Made by a program: the position numbers and the translations under genes. Shown piece by piece: positions 16,502 through 24,375 of a DNA stretch of 64,000 nucleotides. Where the stretch lies: positions 2,666,001 through 2,730,000 of the forward strand of contig NZ_JAPEMU010000001.1 in the NCBI RefSeq assembly GCF_026342405.1. The letters run 5' to 3'. Numbering within the stretch: position 1 is the first letter of the stretch; the number at the start of each line of letters is the position of its first letter. The stretch is from Kitasatospora sp. NBC_00240. GTDB taxonomy: Bacteria > Actinomycetota > Actinomycetes > Streptomycetales > Streptomycetaceae. A model generated the notes under the pieces. That model was not told where the DNA came from, did not search any database, and saw nothing but the letters and a program-made list of their open reading frames with translations.

Positions 16502-16873
16502 ATGGGATCGAGCTACTTCGTGAGCGCCGACCGGCGCAGCGACGCCACCTGGCACTTCACGGCCGAACAGCTCGCAGCCACCGTCACCCGGGTGTGGCCC
16601 GGCAGCACCCTGGCCGGCGACCTCGACGACACCCTCGACATCACCGTGCGGGCCGGCGAACACCGCTGCGAGCTGTCCTACCAGGCCGACCTTCAGGTCC
16701 TGGTCCTGCGCGACCAGGACCCGCTGCCCGCCACCCTCGCCGTGGTGCACACCCTGCTCAGCGAGCTGGCCCCCGCCGTCCCCGCCGTCCGGTGGGCCGA
16801 CTTCGACGCGTCCCCGGAGCCGCTCGACCTCACCGCCGGCCCGGACCGGTTCGTCGAGGACTTCGGCGCCTGA
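16502..16873 (+). CDS. Hypothetical protein
   Basis: A 123-residue soluble protein starting MGSSYFVSADRRSDATWHFTAEQLAATVTRVWPG, with CGGAGGA 7-8 nt before the ATG. The composition is normal and the middle alternates like beta-strands (LDITVRAGEHRCELSYQADLQVLVLRDQDPL). I recognise no named domain. It resembles the small uncharacterised proteins common in Streptomyces. It stands alone, convergent with the oxidoreductase gene across a minisatellite. Confidence 0.7.
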   Translation: MGSSYFVSADRRSDATWHFTAEQLAATVTRVWPGSTLAGDLDDTLDITVRAGEHRCELSYQADLQVLVLRDQDPLPATLAVVHTLLSELAPAVPAVRWADFDASPEPLDLTAGPDRFVEDFGA

Positions 16874-16908
16874 GTGACGCCCCCGCCGCCCCAGGCGCCG
16901 GTTCGGAC

Positions 16909-16990
16909 GAGGTGCCGGGGCGGGCGAGGTGCCGGGGCGGGCGAGGCGCCGGGGCGGGCGAGGCGCCGGGGCGGGCGAGGCGCCGGGGCC
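16909..16990. repeat. 17-bp tandem repeat, about 4.8 copies
   Basis: The unit is GAGG(T/C)GCCGGGGCGGGC. The first two copies have T and the next three have C at the variable position. It lies between convergent genes, 36 bp after the hypothetical gene stop. The period is not a multiple of 3, so it is not coding. Confidence 0.9.
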
Positions 16991-17065
16991 ATCCGCACCG
17001 CCTGCTTCGGCCTCCCCCTCGCCGCCGGGTCCGGATGCCCGCCGGATCCGGACCCGGCGACCATG

Positions 17066-18256
17066 TCACAGGGTGACGAGGCGGGGCTCCACCTCGGCGG
17101 CCGCCGCGAGGCGGCGCCGGCGGCTCGGCAGCAGCAGGGTGGGGTGGGCGACGCCCCAGGCCGCGCCCGAGCAGATGAACTCCTTGATCCGGGCGCCGCT
17201 GCGACCCGTGAAGACGGTGGACGTGACCTGGTCGTCGTGGGTCACCCGCTGGAGGATTCCGGCGCGGCGTCCGAGGCTGATGCACTGGGCGGAGTAGCCG
17301 ATCGTGCTCTCGGGAACCTTCCGGCCGGTCAGCCGCGCGGCGAGGGCGTCGGCGGCCTGCCACGCCATCGGGGTCGCCGTGGCGCAGGCCATCCGCAGAG
17401 ACTGACCACCCGCTCCCTCGGCGAGCGCGGCGTCGCCGACGGCGTACACGTCGGGGTGCGAGACCGAGCGCATGGTGCCGTCGACGACGATCTGACCGGT
17501 GCCGGACACCTCCAGGGTGGTGGTGGCCGCGATCGGGTGCACGGTGAAACCCGCGGTCCAGACGGTGACCTGGGCCGGGATCTCCCCGGCCGCGCGGGTG
17601 ACCACGCTGTCCGCCTCGACCCGCGTGATGTCGGCCCGCTCGTGGACCGTGACGCCGAGCCGGTCGAGGACGACAGCCAGGTGGCGCCGGGCCTTGTCGC
17701 TGAGCCAGTCGCCGACGCCGCCACGGGCCGCGATGGCGACCTCGAGGTCCGGGCGGGCCTCGGCGATCTCGGTGGCCGCCTCGATACCGGTCAGGCCGCC
17801 GCCCGCGACCAGGACCGTCCCGCCCGGCTCCAACTCGCCCAGCCGCGCCCGCAGCCGCAGCGCGTCCTGCTTCCCGGCGACGGTGTGGGCGTGCTCGGCG
17901 ACACCGGGGACGCCGTGGTCGGCGACGGTGCTCCCGAGGGCGTACACGAGGGTGTCGTAGCCGAGGGTCTCGGCGCCGTCCTCGGCGGTGAGGGCGACGG
18001 TCCTGCGGTCGGCGTCGACCGCGGTGACCCATGCCTGCCGGACCCGCACCCCGGTGCCCGCGTAGAGGTCGCGCAGCGGGCGCCGCGGCAGGTCCTGCCC
18101 GGCCGCGAGCTGGTGCAGACGCACCCGCTCGACGAAGTCGGGGTCGCCGTTGACCAGGGTGATCTCGACGTCGTCGCGGTGCAGCCGCCTGGCGAGGCGA
18201 CCGGCGACGGTGGCTCCGGCGTACCCGGCTCCGAGGACGACGATGCGGTGCTTCAT
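17066..18256 (-). CDS. FAD-dependent pyridine nucleotide-disulphide oxidoreductase (NDH-2-like)
   Basis: A 396-residue flavoprotein resembling type II NADH dehydrogenases. The FAD Rossmann motif is at the start (MKHRIVVLGAGYAGATVAGRLARRL), the NAD(P) motif in the middle (GTVLVAGGGLTGIEAATEIAE), and the second FAD motif near the end (HPDVYAVGDAALA). The start at 18256 has CAGGAGCG 8 nt upstream. No transmembrane anchor is evident. It follows the ECF41 sigma factor gene by 85 bp on the same strand. ECF41 factors are typically linked to a carboxymuconolactone decarboxylase, oxidoreductase or epimerase (COE) gene which they transcribe, and this is probably that partner. The substrate is unknown. 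Confidence 0.88.
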   Translation of the reverse strand: MKHRIVVLGAGYAGATVAGRLARRLHRDDVEITLVNGDPDFVERVRLHQLAAGQDLPRRPLRDLYAGTGVRVRQAWVTAVDADRRTVALTAEDGAETLGYDTLVYALGSTVADHGVPGVAEHAHTVAGKQDALRLRARLGELEPGGTVLVAGGGLTGIEAATEIAEARPDLEVAIAARGGVGDWLSDKARRHLAVVLDRLGVTVHERADITRVEADSVVTRAAGEIPAQVTVWTAGFTVHPIAATTTLEVSGTGQIVVDGTMRSVSHPDVYAVGDAALAEGAGGQSLRMACATATPMAWQAADALAARLTGRKVPESTIGYSAQCISLGRRAGILQRVTHDDQVTSTVFTGRSGARIKEFICSGAAWGVAHPTLLLPSRRRRLAAAAEVEPRLVTL

Positions 18257-18310
18257 GGCTCGCTCCTGTTCGGTTCGGCTGGACTCACCTCCTGAACCGG
18301 ACAGCCGCGC

Positions 18311-18337
18311 GATCCCTGACAGGAAACGACTGTGACG
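18311..18337 (-). promoter_or_regulatory. Possible ECF41-dependent promoter (weak match)
   Basis: On the minus strand CGTCACA (18337-18331) is followed after 16 nt by GATC (18314-18311), about 55 nt before the oxidoreductase ATG. The reported ECF41 promoter is TGTCACA-N16-CGTC, so the -35 fits at 6 of 7 positions and the -10 only partly. Confidence 0.3.
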
Positions 18338-18341
18338 TGGG

Positions 18342-19292
18342 TCACCAGATCTCCACGAGGGGCCGATGCGGGCCGGCGGCCGCCCACCGGCGCGTGACGC
18401 GCTCCAGCTTGTCGGGGTTGACCTGGATGTGGATCGCGCCGACGCCCTCGGGGGTGGGCGCGAGGCAGATGACACCGAGCACCCGCTCGCCGACCGCGAT
18501 CAGCGCGGCCGGGCCGCCGTTGGCCACGACGGCGTGGAAGGCGACCCGGCCCTCGCCGCCGACCTGGGCCCGCTTGGCCTCACCCGGCCGGAACAGACCG
18601 CGCAGGTACCGCGCGATGCCGAGCGCACCGATGACCGGCGTCCGGCGGGCCCGGACCTTGGCACCGCCGTCGGCCACGCTGACCGCGTCATCGGTGAGCA
18701 GCCGGATCAACGGCTCGGTGTCGCCGCTGAGGGCCGCCGCCAGGAACTCCTCGACGACCTTCCGCGCGGCGGCCGCGTCGACCTCGGTGCGGGCCCGGTC
18801 GGTCGAGAGGTGCTGCTTGGCCCGCCGGTGGATCTGCTGGCAGTTGGCCTCGGTGAGGTCGAGGATCTCCGCGATCTCACGGTGCGCGTACCCGAACGCC
18901 TCGCGCAGCACGTACACCGCGCGCTCGTTGGGCGACAGCCGCTCCATCAGGGTGAGCATCGCGATGGAGACCGACTCACGCTGCTCGGCCGTGTCGGCCG
19001 GGCCGAGCATCCGGTCCCCGGCCAGGACCGGCTCCGGGAGCCACTGCCCGACATAGGTCTCCCGCCTGGCCCGCGCCGAGGTGAGCTGATTGAGGCAGAG
19101 GTTGGTGAGCACCTTGGTCAGCCACGCCTCGGGAGTCCCGATCAGGTCCCGGTCGGCCGCGTGCCACCGCAGAAACGCCTCCTGCACCGCGTCCTCGGCA
19201 TCACCGGCCGATCCCAGCAACCGGTAGGCGATCGCCTCCAGGCGGCCCCTGGAGCTCTCGAACAGATCGACCTCGTACGTGCGGAGCGACAT
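18342..19292 (-). CDS. ECF41-type sigma factor with C-terminal SnoaL-like domain
   Basis: A 316-residue sigma factor. Sigma region 2 is residues about 10-75 (FESSRGRLEAIAYRLLGSAGDAEDAVQEAFLRWH) and region 4 about 110-165 (MERLSPNERAVYVLREAFGYAHREIAEILDLTEANCQQIHRRAKQHL). A WLPEP motif lies in the linker. The extra C-terminal NTF2/SnoaL-fold domain (about 185-300) carries DGGAKV and ends in NPDKL. WLPEP, DGGGK and NPDKL are ECF41 landmarks, and the C-terminal domain replaces an anti-sigma factor as internal control. Here the second motif is DGGAK. No ribosome site precedes the ATG at 19292 (GTG directly before it), so the mRNA may be leaderless. It lies upstream of its likely partner oxidoreductase. 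Confidence 0.92.
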   Translation of the reverse strand: MSLRTYEVDLFESSRGRLEAIAYRLLGSAGDAEDAVQEAFLRWHAADRDLIGTPEAWLTKVLTNLCLNQLTSARARRETYVGQWLPEPVLAGDRMLGPADTAEQRESVSIAMLTLMERLSPNERAVYVLREAFGYAHREIAEILDLTEANCQQIHRRAKQHLSTDRARTEVDAAAARKVVEEFLAAALSGDTEPLIRLLTDDAVSVADGGAKVRARRTPVIGALGIARYLRGLFRPGEAKRAQVGGEGRVAFHAVVANGGPAALIAVGERVLGVICLAPTPEGVGAIHIQVNPDKLERVTRRWAAAGPHRPLVEIW

Positions 19293-19359
19293 CACGCCAT
19301 GATCGGCCAAGCGAGCGGACCGCGTCCACCCGCCCCGGGCCCGGACGGGCACCCGACCG

Positions 19360-19411
19360 GACGGGACGGGCACATGATCGGCCGGGACGGGACGGGCACA
19401 TGATCGGCCGG
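19360..19411. repeat. Exact 26-bp tandem duplication upstream of the ECF41 gene
   Basis: Two perfect adjacent copies of a 26-bp unit (19360-19385 and 19386-19411) that starts GACGGGACGGGC and holds ATGATCGGCC. A partial ATGATCGGCC also occurs near 19299. It lies 70-120 bp upstream of the sigma factor start. Confidence 0.85.
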
Positions 19412-19455
19412 CACGGGGCCGGCCGGTCGACGGATCCGCCGGGTGGATCGGCCCG

Positions 19456-19488
19456 CCGGCTGCCGGCACGGCGAGTGCCGGCAGCCGG
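19456..19488 (-). terminator. Strong hairpin after the ASCH gene
   Basis: A perfect 14-bp stem (CCGGCTGCCGGCAC with its complement) and a 5-nt loop, 18 nt beyond the ASCH stop in the direction of transcription. Confidence 0.8.
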
Positions 19489-19506
19489 ACGGCGTCCCCG
19501 TTCGCC

Positions 19507-19944
19507 TCAGGGCGACGGAGCCGCGGCCTGGTCGACCTCCACCAGCCGGAAGCGCTCGGCCACCACCAGGGTGTCGTCGGCCACCGTGAAGTCGGGGCCC
19601 ATCTCCTCCCGCATCTCGGCGCTGTGCCAGAAGTCCTCGTGCCCGACGCGCCACTCGGCCACCGAGCGGTAGCCCTCCCCCTCGTCCAGGGCGTGCTGCA
19701 GATCGACGTCGGCGAGGCGGACCACCCGTACCTCGGTCACCTCGATCGCGGCGACCCGCCGGCCCTCGGAGTCGATCACCGCCGCGCGCCGGCCCGGCTC
19801 GGGCAGCGGCTCGTTCTCCCGTTCGTACCCCAGCACCAGGCCGGAGGTGGAGGTCTTGGCGCCGGACAGAATGGCAGCGACCAGCTGGTCGCGCAGCGGA
19901 CCGGGGAAGGCGAACTCCACCACGGGCAGGTCTTCGAGGCTCAT
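19507..19944 (-). CDS. ASCH-domain protein
   Basis: A 145-residue protein of the ASCH superfamily (PUA-like fold). Recognisable stretches are VVEFAFPGPLRDQLVAAILSGAKTSTSGLVLGYERENEPLPEPGRRAAVIDSEGRRVAAIEVTEVRVVRLADVDLQHALDEGEGYRSVAEWRVGHEDFW, including the G.K.....L conserved loop and the EG....W..H..F end. ASCH proteins are proposed RNA- or nucleotide-binding; some hydrolyse N4-acetylcytidine. No classical ribosome site is present. Monocistronic, with a strong hairpin after it. Divergent from the monooxygenase gene that opens the biosynthetic region, so it probably marks the cluster boundary. Confidence 0.82.
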   Translation of the reverse strand: MSLEDLPVVEFAFPGPLRDQLVAAILSGAKTSTSGLVLGYERENEPLPEPGRRAAVIDSEGRRVAAIEVTEVRVVRLADVDLQHALDEGEGYRSVAEWRVGHEDFWHSAEMREEMGPDFTVADDTLVVAERFRLVEVDQAAAPSP

Positions 19945-20083
19945 ACCCGGCACGGTACCGAGCCGGCGGCCGGACGGCCCGCGGTTTTCGGCCCGGGGAC
20001 GGACCGGTCGCTCCCCCGCCGGCCGATCCCCCACCGGTCGACCGACCGACCGGCCGGCCGCCCGCCCGACCGGCGCCCAACAC

Positions 20084-20118
20084 AAGGAGGTCTTTAGCCG
20101 GTCCACGAACACTCCTCC
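20084..20118 (+). other. Leader with an orphan Shine-Dalgarno sequence AAGGAGGT
   Basis: AAGGAGGT (20084-20091) is a perfect ribosome site but no start codon follows at a usable distance. GGAGG could pair with CCTCC at 20114-20118. It lies 64-71 nt before the monooxygenase ATG, which itself has only a poor site. It may be a leader structure or a relic. Confidence 0.35.
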
Positions 20119-20154
20119 ATACCAAGGGAGTTCACGAGAGAGCGGCGGGATCGG

Positions 20155-21519
20155 ATGTCCGTACGGGTGTGCGTCGTCGGGGCCGGGGTCTGCGGACTCG
20201 CCGCCGCGCAGGTGCTGAGCGAGCGGGGCATCCCGTTCGACGTGTACGAGAAGGGCTCCGACGTCGGGGGCCAGTGGCGGTTCCGCAACGACAGCGGCAC
20301 CTCGGCCGTCTACGACTCCATCGAGCTGAACAGCTCCCGGGACATGAGCGGGTTCCCCAAGTTCCCGATGCCCAAGGACTATCCGCTGTTCCCCGGGCAT
20401 CCGCAGATGCTCGACTACCTGGAGCGCTACACCGAGCACTTCGGCCTGCGCCCGCACATCCGCTTCCGGACCTCGGTGACCGCCGTGGCCAAGGACGGTG
20501 ACGGCTACCTGGTCACGCTGGACGACGGGCAGACCCACCGGTACTCCCACGTGCTGGTCGCCAACGGCTTCCACTGGGACCCGAAGTGGCCCGAGCCCGC
20601 CTACCAGGGCGAGTACACCGGCAGCCAGCTGCACAGCAAGGACTACAAGAGCGCCGGGCCGCTGCGCGACCGGCGGGTGCTGGTGGTCGGCTTCGGCAAC
20701 ACCGCCTGCGACATCGCCACCGAACTCTCCACCGTGGCCGGCCGGGTGGTCTCCAGCGCCCGCCGCGGCTTCTGGATCACCCCCAAGTACTTCTTCGGCA
20801 AGCCGGCCGACGAGGTCAACCTGCCGTTCGCCAAGTACGTGCCGCCCGCCGTCCAGAGCCTCTCGCTCACCGCCATGCTCTGGCTGATGCAGGGCCGGAT
20901 CAGCAAGTACGGCCTGGCCGCCCCGGGCCACCTCGCCCTGCGCACCCACCCCGCCACCTGCGAGGGGTACCTGCCGGCGGTCAAGGCCGGGAAGATCGCC
21001 GTCCGGCCCGGCATCGAGCGGTTCGACGGCGGCAAGCGGGTGCGGTTCACCGACGGCTCCGTCGAGGAGTTCGACGCGATCGTCTGGTGCACCGGCTTCA
21101 AGTTCAGCTTCCCCTTCCTGCCCGCCGCCCTCACCCCGGTGATGACCGGCCCGATGCGGCTCTTCCGCCGGGTCGTCATGCCCGGCCACGACGGACTGTT
21201 CTTCCTCGGCTTCGCCAAGACGCTGAGCGCGATCACCCCGGTCGCCGAGGCGCAGGCCGAATGGACCGCCGACCTGATCGAGGGGCGCACCCGGCTGCCC
21301 GGCCGGGAGGCGATGGAGGCCGAGATCGCGGCCGACGAGCGCAAGGTCCGGCGGCGGTACTCGGCGACCCCCCGGCTCACCGTCGAACTGGACGTCTACC
21401 GCTACCTGCGCCAGCTGCTGCGCGACCGCACCCGGCACCTCGCCACCGGGGCCGCCCCGGCGCCCCGCCCGGACTCCCGCACCACCGAACGCAGTCCGGC
21501 CCCGGCCGGGTCCCGCTGA
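20155..21519 (+). CDS. Flavin-containing monooxygenase / Baeyer-Villiger-type oxygenase
   Basis: A 454-residue FAD- and NADPH-dependent oxygenase. The FAD motif is VCVVGAGVCGLAAAQVL (residues 5-21). The FMO fingerprint FxGxxxHxxx(W/Y/F) appears as YTGSQLHSKDY (about 156-166). The NADPH motif is VLVVGFGNTACDIATEL (about 175-191), and DAIVWCTGFKFSFPFL the C-terminal FMO landmark. Such enzymes hydroxylate at N or S or insert oxygen next to ketones. The inferred PKS chain has a ketone at C5, so Baeyer-Villiger attack there is possible but unproven. First of three tightly spaced plus-strand genes (18 bp to the next, then an overlap), facing away from the PKS genes. Likely a tailoring operon of the cluster. 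Confidence 0.88.
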   Translation: MSVRVCVVGAGVCGLAAAQVLSERGIPFDVYEKGSDVGGQWRFRNDSGTSAVYDSIELNSSRDMSGFPKFPMPKDYPLFPGHPQMLDYLERYTEHFGLRPHIRFRTSVTAVAKDGDGYLVTLDDGQTHRYSHVLVANGFHWDPKWPEPAYQGEYTGSQLHSKDYKSAGPLRDRRVLVVGFGNTACDIATELSTVAGRVVSSARRGFWITPKYFFGKPADEVNLPFAKYVPPAVQSLSLTAMLWLMQGRISKYGLAAPGHLALRTHPATCEGYLPAVKAGKIAVRPGIERFDGGKRVRFTDGSVEEFDAIVWCTGFKFSFPFLPAALTPVMTGPMRLFRRVVMPGHDGLFFLGFAKTLSAITPVAEAQAEWTADLIEGRTRLPGREAMEAEIAADERKVRRRYSATPRLTVELDVYRYLRQLLRDRTRHLATGAAPAPRPDSRTTERSPAPAGSR

Positions 21520-21537
21520 GCAGCAGAAGGAGAGAGC

Positions 21538-21984
21538 ATGACCACCGACCCCACCCGCGCCGAGGCCCACCGCATCTGGGAGCAGTGGATCGCCCTGTGG
21601 AACGGCGACCTCGCGCTCGGCAAGGAGCTGCTCGCCGAGCGGCTCACCGTCCACTCCCCCAAGCTGTCCGACAGCATCGACCCCGGCCTGATCGGCGACC
21701 GGGACGGCGCCCTGGCGCTGATCGGCGGCGTCCAGGGCATCGCCGAACTGACCTACACCACCGAGGTGGGACCGGTCGCCGAAGGCGCGTACCTCACCGG
21801 CGGCTGGCGCTTCGCCGGCACCTACCGCGGCGGCCTGCCGGAGGCCACCGCGGCGCCGGGCACCCCGGTCGCCAACCGGGGCATCGACATCCTGCGGATC
21901 GAGCAGGGCCAGGTCGTCGAGTGGTGGAGCGCCGCCGAGAACCTGCAACTGCTCTTCGCCCTGGGGCTGTTGCATGCGGGCTGA
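21538..21984 (+). CDS. SnoaL-like (NTF2-fold) protein
   Basis: A 148-residue protein with the NTF2/SnoaL fold: RIWEQWIALWNGDLALGKELLAERLTVHSPK at the start, then the beta-sheet part ending GIDILRIEQGQVVEWWSAAENLQLLFALGLL. The family includes polyketide cyclases, ester cyclases, epoxide hydrolases and proteins without activity. A perfect AGAAGGAGAG lies 6 nt before the ATG. The gene follows the monooxygenase by 18 bp and overlaps the hydrolase gene by 11 bp, so the three are co-transcribed. One of three SnoaL-fold genes around this PKS. Confidence 0.82.
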   Translation: MTTDPTRAEAHRIWEQWIALWNGDLALGKELLAERLTVHSPKLSDSIDPGLIGDRDGALALIGGVQGIAELTYTTEVGPVAEGAYLTGGWRFAGTYRGGLPEATAAPGTPVANRGIDILRIEQGQVVEWWSAAENLQLLFALGLLHAG

Positions 21985-23695
21985 GCGAGGCGGCGCACTG
22001 GCCGCGCGGGCGGCGGCCCGGCTGCTGCGGCTGCCGCCCGCCACCGGCCACGGCGTCCGGGTCACCCGGGACCTGCGGGTGCCGATGCGGGACGGCGTCG
22101 AGTTGCTCGCCGACCACTACGCACCGGCCGGCGACGGCCGCCCGCCCGTCCTTCTGGTGCGCAACCTCTACGGCTGGGACCTGCCGATCGGCCTGCTGTA
22201 CGGGCGGCTGTACGCCGAGCGCGGCTACCAGGTGCTGGTGCAGCGCTGCCGGGGCACCTTCGGCTCGGGCGGGGTGCTCGACCCGTGGGTCCAGGAGGCC
22301 GCCGACGGGCAGGACACCGTCGAGTGGATGGGCCGGCAGGACTGGTACCCGGGCGAGTTCGCCACCATCGGGGCGAGCTACCTGGGGTACGTGCAGTGGG
22401 CGCTGCTGGCGGACCCGCCGGCCGGGATGCGCGGCGCGGTGGTCCAGATGGGGCCGCACGAGTACTCCCAGGTGGCCTGGCCCGGCGGCGCGTTCGCGCT
22501 GGACACGATGGCCGGCTGGGCCTCGATGATCAGCCACCCCAAGCGCGGCCCGGTCCGCGACACCCTGACCCAGCTGCGCGAGAAGCGGAACCTGCAGCGG
22601 ACCGCCTACCGGGAGCTGCCGCTCGGCGCGGCCGCCGCCCGGGCCCTCGGCCGCGCGTACCCGCACCTCGACGCCTGGCTGGCGCACGAGGGCGAGGACG
22701 ACCCCTACTGGGCGGGCTCCGACCGGACCGACGCACTCGTCCGGAGCGCGGGCGTCCCGGTGCTGCTCCAGGGCAACTGGTACGACGCCTTCCTGCCGCA
22801 GACCCTGCGCCAGTACGCCCTGCTCCGGGCCGCCGGCGCCACGCCCCGGCTGACCGTCGGGCCCTGGACGCACGCGGCGCTCGGCCGCTGGTGGCCGACC
22901 TTCATGACCGACTCGCTGGACTGGCTCGCCGGGATCTTCCCGGACGGCCCGGCCGCACACACCCGCCCGGCCGCCCACGACGACCCCGGCGCCCCGAAGC
23001 CGGACCCGGTGCGCCTGTACCTGCTCGGCGCCGAGCAGTGGCGCGGCTTCGACGCCTGGCCCCCGCCGCAGGCGGCCCCGCGGACCTGGTACCTGCACCC
23101 GGGCGGCCGGCTCGACCCCGAACCGCCGCCGCCGAGCGCGCCGGACCGCTACCGCTACGACCCGGCCGACCCCACCCCCGCCGTCGGCGGCGCCTGGACG
23201 GGCACCGGCGCGGGCCCCCGGGACAACCGCGCCCTGGAGGCCCGCGCGGACGTACTCACCTTCACCACAAGCCTGTTGGAGGCCGATCTGGACGTCGTCG
23301 GCGAGGTCACGGCCGAGCTGTTCGTACGGTCCGACCGGGCGCACACCGACTTCTTCGCCCGGCTCTGCGACGTCCACCCGGACGGCCGCTCGGTGGACAT
23401 CACCGACGGGCTGCTGCGGGTCCGACCCGGCTCCCCCGCCGCCGGCCCCGACGAGCGGGACGAGGTGCTCACGCTGGCCCTGGACCTCGCGCCGACCGCC
23501 TGCCGGTTCCGGGCCGGCCACCGGATCCGGCTGCAGGTCTCCAGCGGCGCCCACCCCAGGTACGCCCGGAACCCGGGCAGCGGGGAGCCGACCGCCACCG
23601 CCGTCCGGCTGCTGGCCGCCGAGCAGGAGGTGCACCACTCGCCGCAGCGGCCGTCCCGGATCACGCTCGGCGTGCTGCCGCCGGGCACCGCCTGA
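21974..23695 (+). CDS. CocE/NonD family hydrolase (X-Pro dipeptidyl-peptidase S15 superfamily)
   Basis: A 573-residue alpha/beta hydrolase. The N-terminal catalytic domain has VPMRDGVELLADHYAP, QRCRGTFGSGG, the nucleophile elbow GASYLGYVQW (Ser in GxSYxG) near residue 135, and GPWTHAALG carrying the catalytic His. The C-terminal jelly-roll (about 330-565) ends with AGHRIRLQVSSGAHPRYARNPG, typical of the S15/CocE family. Members cleave esters, amides or X-Pro peptides. No signal peptide is visible, so it is cytoplasmic. The start at 21974 lies inside the end of the SnoaL-like gene, implying coupling. A role in removing or transferring an acyl group of the polyketide is an inference. Confidence 0.88.
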   Translation: MRAERGGALAARAAARLLRLPPATGHGVRVTRDLRVPMRDGVELLADHYAPAGDGRPPVLLVRNLYGWDLPIGLLYGRLYAERGYQVLVQRCRGTFGSGGVLDPWVQEAADGQDTVEWMGRQDWYPGEFATIGASYLGYVQWALLADPPAGMRGAVVQMGPHEYSQVAWPGGAFALDTMAGWASMISHPKRGPVRDTLTQLREKRNLQRTAYRELPLGAAAARALGRAYPHLDAWLAHEGEDDPYWAGSDRTDALVRSAGVPVLLQGNWYDAFLPQTLRQYALLRAAGATPRLTVGPWTHAALGRWWPTFMTDSLDWLAGIFPDGPAAHTRPAAHDDPGAPKPDPVRLYLLGAEQWRGFDAWPPPQAAPRTWYLHPGGRLDPEPPPPSAPDRYRYDPADPTPAVGGAWTGTGAGPRDNRALEARADVLTFTTSLLEADLDVVGEVTAELFVRSDRAHTDFFARLCDVHPDGRSVDITDGLLRVRPGSPAAGPDERDEVLTLALDLAPTACRFRAGHRIRLQVSSGAHPRYARNPGSGEPTATAVRLLAAEQEVHHSPQRPSRITLGVLPPGTA

Positions 23696-23730
23696 ACCCC
23701 GCGCCACGGCACCCGTCCGCCCGCGGCGGG

Positions 23731-24375
23731 TCAGGCGGTGGCCGGCCGCGGGTGGACGACGGCCGTCAGCAGATGGGTCTCACCGGCCAGCCAGCGACCG
23801 GCGAACGCGTCGACCGGGGCGGGGACCAGGAGCCGCGCCGTGAAGGTACCGTCCGGCTCGAACTCCACCCTGGCCTCCTCGAAGCCCAGCGGCCGGCCGG
23901 TCAGCGGGTACCAGGTCTTGTAGACCGACTCCTTGGCCGAGAACAGCAGCCGGTCCCACGCCGTCCGCGGGAATCGGGCGGCCAGCCGCGCCAGATGCGC
24001 GCGCTCCGCCGGCAGGGTGACCGCCTCCTCCACCCCGGACGGCAGCGGCAGATGCGGCTCGGCGTCTATCCCGAGCGAGGCGACCGCCTCCGCCTTGGCC
24101 ACCGCGCAGGCCCGGTAGCCGTCACAGTGGGTCATGCTGCCGACGATGCCAGGCGGCCAGCCCGGGGCACCGTCCGCGCCCGGCACCAGCGGCACCGGCG
24201 GGCGGCCCAGCCGGGCCAGCGCCCGGCGGGCGCACACCCGGACGGACGTGAACTCGCGGCGGCGCTTGTCGACGGCATGCTCGATCGCCGCCGCCTCCTC
24301 CGGGTAGAGGACGGCCACCGAGTCACCGAACAGCTCGGCCGTCACCACCGGGCTCCGCAGCAGGTCCTCGATCAT
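23731..24375 (-). CDS. Sfp-type 4'-phosphopantetheinyl transferase
   Basis: A 214-residue enzyme moving the phosphopantetheine arm from CoA to carrier-protein serines. Landmarks are REFTSVRVCARRALARLG, GSMTHCDGYRACAVA, the Mg-binding GIDAEPHLPL and LLFSAKESVYKTWYPLTGRPLGFEEARVEF (the family (F/W)xxKExxxK). Overall it matches the Streptomyces Sfp/EntD-type group that activates PKS and NRPS carrier proteins. The start overlaps the metallophosphoesterase stop (ATGA), so translation is coupled. It is the last gene of a long minus-strand run beginning at the ABC importer. Six ACP domains encoded in this window need such an enzyme, making it the likely dedicated activator. Confidence 0.95.
   Translation of the reverse strand: MIEDLLRSPVVTAELFGDSVAVLYPEEAAAIEHAVDKRRREFTSVRVCARRALARLGRPPVPLVPGADGAPGWPPGIVGSMTHCDGYRACAVAKAEAVASLGIDAEPHLPLPSGVEEAVTLPAERAHLARLAARFPRTAWDRLLFSAKESVYKTWYPLTGRPLGFEEARVEFEPDGTFTARLLVPAPVDAFAGRWLAGETHLLTAVVHPRPATA

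Noticed and set aside
16909..16990. A CRISPR array
   Set aside because: Units are 17 bp and directly adjacent with no spacers; it is a simple tandem repeat.
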